A stretch of DNA of 64,000 nt from Kluyvera georgiana ATCC 51603 (GTDB lineage: Bacteria; Pseudomonadota; Gammaproteobacteria; Enterobacterales; Enterobacteriaceae), in assembly GCF_001654985.1 (NCBI RefSeq), contig NZ_LXEU01000088.1, positions 1 to 64,000 of the forward strand, in the 5' to 3' direction. The translations under genes were made by a program, and so were the position numbers. The notes under the pieces are model-generated. The model was not told the origin of the DNA and did no database searches. It was given only the letters and a program-made list of their open reading frames with translations. Positions 60,185 through 64,000 of the stretch are shown piece after piece (position 1 is the first letter of the stretch; each line of letters starts with the position of its first letter).

Positions 60185-60760
60185 TCAAACATGTGCGGTC
60201 TGTCGAGCTGCGCTTAACGTGGGAACCTGGATGTCTCGCCGGTGTAGCGCCTGCCAGAAGGTCTCCAGCGCGCTGTCCAGACGCGTGTGCAGATTTGGGC
60301 TGAACTGCGGCTTATGCTGATAGTCGGTGACCTGGCTGTCATCGGCAAACACCCCCTGCAAAATCTCCTGTGCTTTCAGCGCATTGAGAACCGGCTTAAG
60401 GGCATAATCGACCGCCAACATATGGGCAACGGTGCCGCCGGTCGCCAGCGGTAAAACCACTTTTCCTTCCAGCGCGCGCTCCGGCAGGAGATCGAGCAGC
60501 GCCTTTAACGCGCCGGCGAAAGAGGCTTTATAGACCGGCGTGGCGATAATTAAACCGTCTGCATGAGCCAGCTGTTCGGTCAGCGTTTGCAGTGCCGGGC
60601 TGTCGAAACGCGCGTGGAAGAGATCCTCCGGCGCAAAATTCTGCAAATGCCAGTGGAATACTTCAACATCCGCCGCGGAAAGTTTCTCACGTGCGTACTC
60701 CAGCAGAGCGCTGGAACGAGAGGGGAAACGCGGGCTTCCGGCTAAAGTAATGACGCGCAT
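60185..60760 (-). CDS. ssuE: NADPH-dependent FMN reductase SsuE
   Basis: SsuE supplies reduced FMN to the monooxygenase SsuD for release of sulfite from alkanesulfonates. ATG 60760 gives 191 residues as in E. coli and has AAGGAG five bases upstream; a GTG at 60766 is less likely. The flavodoxin-like fold starts [14 protein letters not shown] (FMN phosphate loop). In K-12 ssuE heads the ssuEADCB operon, but here the next gene downstream is the convergent pepN, so the transporter and monooxygenase genes are absent from this place. Confidence 0.95.
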   Translation of the reverse strand: MRVITLAGSPRFPSRSSALLEYAREKLSAADVEVFHWHLQNFAPEDLFHARFDSPALQTLTEQLAHADGLIIATPVYKASFAGALKALLDLLPERALEGKVVLPLATGGTVAHMLAVDYALKPVLNALKAQEILQGVFADDSQVTDYQHKPQFSPNLHTRLDSALETFWQALHRRDIQVPTLSAARQTAHV

Positions 60761-60909
60761 ACTCACTCCTTATAACTAAAAATACACATTAATTTAAAAT
60801 TGATAACATTTGTCTCAGTGTCTCAAAGGTCGTCAGGTGCGCGAAATACTTTTTCCAACGTAGGATTACCGGAAAATGCATATGGCGGGGGAGGTATATA
60901 AAGGAGAGA

Positions 60910-60925
60910 AGGAAAACGATTGCGC
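60910..60925. promoter_or_regulatory. PurR-like operator upstream of pyrD
   Basis: AGGAAAACGATTGCGC matches the PurR consensus ACGCAAACGTTTGCGT at 12 of 16 positions, including the central AAACG. It lies about 45 bp upstream of the likely -10 (CATAAT, 60968-60973). E. coli pyrD is repressed by PurR. Confidence 0.65.
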
Positions 60926-60976
60926 TTTTTTTGCCGCAGGTCAATTCCCTTTCTGTGCGAGATCGCACATAATACG

Positions 60977-61006
60977 CCCCCGGTTTGCACACCGGGAATC
61001 CAGGAG
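60977..61006 (+). promoter_or_regulatory. pyrD leader hairpin beside the ribosome site
   Basis: CCCGGT (60979-60984) pairs with ACCGGG (60991-60996), and the Shine-Dalgarno CAGGAG follows at 61001-61006. The stem begins in a run of five C residues next to the expected start point. In E. coli, starting at C when CTP is high gives a transcript whose hairpin blocks pyrD translation; the same switch is inferred here. Confidence 0.7.
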
Positions 61007-61011
61007 AGTTC

Positions 61012-62022
61012 ATGTACTATCCCTTCGTTCGTAAAGCACTTTTTCAGCTCGATCCAGAGCGCGCTCATGAATTAACGTTTCAACAATTACGCCGTGTCAC
61101 CGGTACGCCGCTGGAAGCCCTTGTGCGTCAGAAAGTACCGGAAAAGCCGGTTACCTGCATGGGGCTGACGTTCAAAAATCCCCTGGGTTTGGCTGCGGGT
61201 CTGGATAAAGACGGGGAATGTATTGATGCCCTGGGCGCCATGGGATTTGGCTCGATCGAGATCGGCACCGTCACGCCGCGCCCGCAGCCGGGTAACGATA
61301 AGCCGCGCCTGTTCCGCCTCGTTGACGCCGAAGGGTTGATTAACCGTATGGGCTTCAATAACCACGGCGTTGACAACCTGGTCGAAAACGTTAAAAAAGC
61401 GCATTTCGACGGTATTCTGGGGATTAATATCGGTAAGAATAAAGATACCCCTGTTGAGCATGGCAAAGATGACTATCTGATTTGTATGGAAAAAATCTAT
61501 GCCTACGCCGGTTATATTGCGATTAATATCTCATCGCCAAATACCCCTGGCCTACGCACGCTGCAATATGGAGATGCACTCGACGATCTCCTTTCTGGTA
61601 TTAAAAATAAACAATCTGAGCTGCAGGAAAAACACCATAAATATGTTCCTGTGGCGGTGAAGATCGCGCCGGATCTTTCTCATGAAGAGTTGATCCAGGT
61701 GGCCGACAGTTTAATCCGACATAATATTGATGGGGTCATTGCCACCAATACGACATTGGATCGTTCGCTGGTTCAAGGGATGAAACATTGTGATGAAACC
61801 GGTGGTTTAAGCGGTCGTCCATTACAATTAAAAAGTACCGAAATTATTCGTATGCTGTCGGCTGAATTAAAAGGCCAACTGCCTATTATTGGCGTCGGCG
61901 GTATCGATTCGGTGATGGCGGCCCGCGAGAAGATGGCGGCCGGTGCATCGCTGGTGCAGATTTATTCCGGTTTTATTTTTAAAGGCCCGCCGCTGATTAA
62001 AGAAATCGTCACCCACATCTAG
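61012..62022 (+). CDS. pyrD: Dihydroorotate dehydrogenase (quinone)
   Basis: PyrD is the class 2 membrane-associated flavoenzyme that oxidises dihydroorotate to orotate in pyrimidine synthesis, passing electrons to quinone. The 336 residues from ATG 61012 equal E. coli. The N-terminal helices ([19 protein letters not shown]) form the quinone tunnel. [14 protein letters not shown] contains the catalytic serine region, and GVGGIDSV binds the FMN phosphate. It is monocistronic by position. Confidence 0.97.
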   Translation: MYYPFVRKALFQLDPERAHELTFQQLRRVTGTPLEALVRQKVPEKPVTCMGLTFKNPLGLAAGLDKDGECIDALGAMGFGSIEIGTVTPRPQPGNDKPRLFRLVDAEGLINRMGFNNHGVDNLVENVKKAHFDGILGINIGKNKDTPVEHGKDDYLICMEKIYAYAGYIAINISSPNTPGLRTLQYGDALDDLLSGIKNKQSELQEKHHKYVPVAVKIAPDLSHEELIQVADSLIRHNIDGVIATNTTLDRSLVQGMKHCDETGGLSGRPLQLKSTEIIRMLSAELKGQLPIIGVGGIDSVMAAREKMAAGASLVQIYSGFIFKGPPLIKEIVTHI

Positions 62023-62043
62023 TCTTTTTCTCGGTAATGTGAT

Positions 62044-62080
62044 CCAGGGCTTTATTTCCGGCCCTGGTTGCTTTATATTT
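62044..62080 (+). terminator. Probable terminator after pyrD
   Basis: CCAGGGC pairs with GCCCTGG around a ten-base loop, followed by TTGCTTTATATTT. It lies 21 bp beyond pyrD. Confidence 0.65.
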
Positions 62081-62188
62081 CCTCATTGTTGCTTATTTAA
62101 ACATATTGGTCTTTTATTATTTAGGGCGACAATTAACGCAATGGAAGAACAAACGCTGCACGGGATGCAAAAATGATGGGGGAGAAAA

Positions 62189-62731
62189 ATGCGAATTAAA
62201 CCTGATGATAACTGGCGCTGGTATTATGATGAAGAGCACGATCGTATGATGCTCGATTTAGCCAACGGCATGTTGTTTCGCTCGCGTTTTGCTCGCCGCA
62301 TGTTAACTCCCGATGCGTTTGAACCCACCGGATTTTGCGTGGATGACGCCGCGCTCTATTTCTCCTTTGAAGAAAAATGTCGCGATCTGCTGCTGTCTAA
62401 AGAGCATCGCGCCGAGCTGATTCTTAACGCCCTGGTGGCGATTCGTTTCCTGAAGCCCCAAATGCCGAAAAGCTGGCACTTCCGCGCCCATGATAATGGC
62501 TGGGTACCGGTGACCGGCGATGCGGCCAGCGTCTGGCTGAGCGATGACGATAGTCAGGTTAATTTACTGGTCGTTGAACCGGGTGAAAACGCTGCACTCT
62601 GTCTGCTGGCGCAGCCTGGGCTGGTATTGGCCGGGCGCACGATGCAACTCGGCGACCCGATCAAAATTATGAACGACAGGCTGCAACCCCAGCCGGGGCT
62701 GGACGGTTACAGCCTGGAGCAGGCGGTTTAA
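62189..62731 (+). CDS. zapC: Cell division protein ZapC
   Basis: ZapC (YcbW) binds FtsZ and promotes bundling of protofilaments in the cytoplasmic Z ring. The 180 residues equal E. coli and the start [18 protein letters not shown] aligns. Its TAA overlaps the convergent ycbX stop by four bases. Confidence 0.96.
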   Translation: MRIKPDDNWRWYYDEEHDRMMLDLANGMLFRSRFARRMLTPDAFEPTGFCVDDAALYFSFEEKCRDLLLSKEHRAELILNALVAIRFLKPQMPKSWHFRAHDNGWVPVTGDAASVWLSDDDSQVNLLVVEPGENAALCLLAQPGLVLAGRTMQLGDPIKIMNDRLQPQPGLDGYSLEQAV

Positions 62732-63837
62732 CGGCTCAGTTTTAGCGCCGTTTTGGGAACACAGCTACAGCTCAAAATGGTGCCGTCGGTGCCTACCGCG
62801 CTTTTCTTCAACGGACTCACTTCTCCTTCGATCAGCGTCACGCGGCAGCTGCCGCACAGGCCCGCGCGGCAGGAGTAGGGTACGCGAATACCCTGCTGCT
62901 CAAGCTGCTCCAGTAAAATTTGCTGATTATTTCCGCTGAAGGTTTTCCCTTCCCACGCAATATCCACCAACGCATTTTGCTGAGCCTGAGGCGCGACGGT
63001 ATCGTCGGTTTGCCCGGCGGTATAGACTTTTGCTGGCCCGGTGGTGAGGATTTCCACTTCATCACCCACGCGCACCACGCCGCTGTTACGGGCAATCAAA
63101 TTCTGACCGAAATCGACGTCGCCGGTGGCCGGATCGGTACGGAACGACTGTAAGGTCCTTAGCGGCTCTCCGGCGGGGTGCTTTTGCCCTTTTTCCGGGC
63201 TGATGGTGGTAAAAATACAGCGGCTGCACGGTTTCACCACGTCAAAAACGACGTCGCCAATGCGAACGGTTTTCCAGCTATCTTCAGCCCAGGCTTCAAC
63301 GCCGGTCACCACCAGGTTCGGGCGGAACTGTTCCATTCGCACGCCGGCTTTGCAGCGTTGTTGCAGGTCGCGTAACGAAGCTTCGTTAACCAACAGGAAC
63401 GGAAAACCATCGGCGAAGGAGAGCGGCACCGCATCGTGGCGTTTAACGCGACGCGTGAGATCATCACCAAGCCAGCGCAGCTGAACGTCGCGTTTAAAGA
63501 ACGGCGAAAGCCACTGATTAATGGCATCCGGCGCGATACGCGAGGTAAACTGATTGCCCCATACTTCGGTCGGCGAAGGCTGGCCGCTGAAATCAGCGAA
63601 GCGCACCAGCGCGCTGCTGCCGTCGGGCGCGGTAAGGTGTAACCCATCACGCAGGACCGACGGGGTAAAGCGCACCATTGCCGGGAATTGTCGGGCGGTA
63701 ATAAAGGTGCCATCGGGTTCGGTGATCATAAAAATGCGGTCAAATGCCAGCCCGCTAATATCAGCAAAGGCGTGCGTAAGCCCAATTCCCCGCATCGATT
63801 TCACCGGATGTATAAAAAGTCGCGATAACGTAGCCAC
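62728..63837 (-). CDS. ycbX: YcbX, MOSC-domain [2Fe-2S] molybdoprotein
   Basis: YcbX has an N-terminal beta-barrel domain and a MOSC domain (about residues 95-260) that binds the molybdenum cofactor, then a ferredoxin-type [2Fe-2S] domain with CRAGLCGSC and a final CSC near the C terminus. In E. coli it reduces N-hydroxylated bases such as 6-hydroxylaminopurine. The 369 residues match E. coli. The cysteine for the Mo ligand is likely in [12 protein letters not shown]. It is convergent with zapC and divergent from rlmL. Confidence 0.95.
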   Translation of the reverse strand: MATLSRLFIHPVKSMRGIGLTHAFADISGLAFDRIFMITEPDGTFITARQFPAMVRFTPSVLRDGLHLTAPDGSSALVRFADFSGQPSPTEVWGNQFTSRIAPDAINQWLSPFFKRDVQLRWLGDDLTRRVKRHDAVPLSFADGFPFLLVNEASLRDLQQRCKAGVRMEQFRPNLVVTGVEAWAEDSWKTVRIGDVVFDVVKPCSRCIFTTISPEKGQKHPAGEPLRTLQSFRTDPATGDVDFGQNLIARNSGVVRVGDEVEILTTGPAKVYTAGQTDDTVAPQAQQNALVDIAWEGKTFSGNNQQILLEQLEQQGIRVPYSCRAGLCGSCRVTLIEGEVSPLKKSAVGTDGTILSCSCVPKTALKLSR

Positions 63838-63874
63838 AACACTGTCCCTGAGTCGAAAATAAGCCTTTAACTTT

Positions 63875-63902
63875 ATGACATGGGGCGCAGATTGGCTATA
63901 AT
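63875..63902 (+). promoter_or_regulatory. Promoter of rlmL
   Basis: A perfect -10 TATAAT (63897-63902) follows ATGACA (63875-63880) at 16-bp spacing. The start point would be near 63909, about 27 bp before the rlmL ATG. Confidence 0.7.
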
Positions 63903-63935
63903 GCGCAACAATTTTCTGCGAGTAAAAGTGACGAT

Positions 63936-64000
63936 ATGAATTCTCTGTTTGCCAGTACGGCCCGTGGGCTGGAAGAGCTGTTAAAAACTGAACTGGAAGG
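63936..64000 (+). CDS. rlmL: 23S rRNA methyltransferase RlmL (RlmKL), N-terminal fragment
   Basis: Only the first 21 complete codons are in the window. They read [17 protein letters not shown], identical in pattern to the start of E. coli RlmKL, the fused enzyme that makes m2G2445 and m7G2069 in 23S rRNA. The gene runs off the right edge. It is divergent from ycbX. Confidence 0.93.
   Translation, partial: MNSLFASTARGLEELLKTELE

Noticed and set aside
60789-61068. Small - strand frames in the ssuE-pyrD gap
   Set aside because: They cover the PurR box, promoter and leader of pyrD; no ribosome site or similarity.

Overview
The window is a contiguous piece of an enterobacterial chromosome (family Enterobacteriaceae). 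Nearly every gene matches, in sequence, length and order, the Escherichia coli K-12 backbone from ftsK to rlmL: ftsK-lolA-rarA-serS-dmsABC-ycaD-ycaM, pflA-pflB-focA-ycaO-ycaP-serC-aroA-cmk-rpsA-ihfB-ycaI-msbA-lpxK-ycaQ-ycaR-kdsB-ycbJ-elyC-cmoM-mukFEB-ldtD-mepK-ycbL-aspC-ompF-asnS-pncB-pepN-ssuE-pyrD-zapC-ycbX-rlmL. The proteins differ from E. coli K-12 at many positions and several K-12 genes are missing (ycaC, ycaN, ycaK, ssuADCB and the elf fimbrial genes). This points to a relative such as Citrobacter, Enterobacter or Klebsiella; I cannot fix the genus from the sequence alone. I saw no rRNA, tRNA, CRISPR array, prophage or insertion sequence.

Layout. 1-6113: the 3' two thirds of ftsK (DNA translocase), then lolA, rarA and serS. 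6169-10294: the anaerobic DMSO reductase operon dmsABC with an FNR site. 10517-13371: two inner-membrane transporters, ycaD and ycaM. 13376-18114: the one clearly accessory block, a leftward five-gene operon (PTS EIIB, UlaA-like EIIC, a transketolase split into two genes, PTS EIIA) with a divergent RpiR/MurR-family regulator and a paired AT-rich palindrome between them. It lies where K-12 has ycaN and ycaK. 18163-22306: anaerobic pyruvate metabolism, focA-pflB and pflA, all leftward. 22713-28862: ycaO, ycaP, the serC-aroA operon and cmk. 28863-31146: rpsA and ihfB.

31301-38562: an envelope cluster, ycaI-msbA-lpxK-ycaQ-ycaR-kdsB, for lipid A/KDO synthesis and LPS flipping. 38703-47718: ycbJ, elyC and the cmoM-mukF-mukE-mukB condensin operon. 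47945-51176: the peptidoglycan enzymes ldtD and mepK, then ycbL. 51237-57175: aspC, ompF, asnS and pncB, all leftward; ompF keeps an E. coli-like promoter and leader but encodes a longer, divergent porin. 57440-64000: pepN, a solitary ssuE, pyrD, zapC, ycbX and the first codons of rlmL.

The most interesting material is the PTS/split-transketolase operon with its likely operator pair, the unusual OmpF constriction loop, the orphan ssuE, and several strongly structured intergenic regions.
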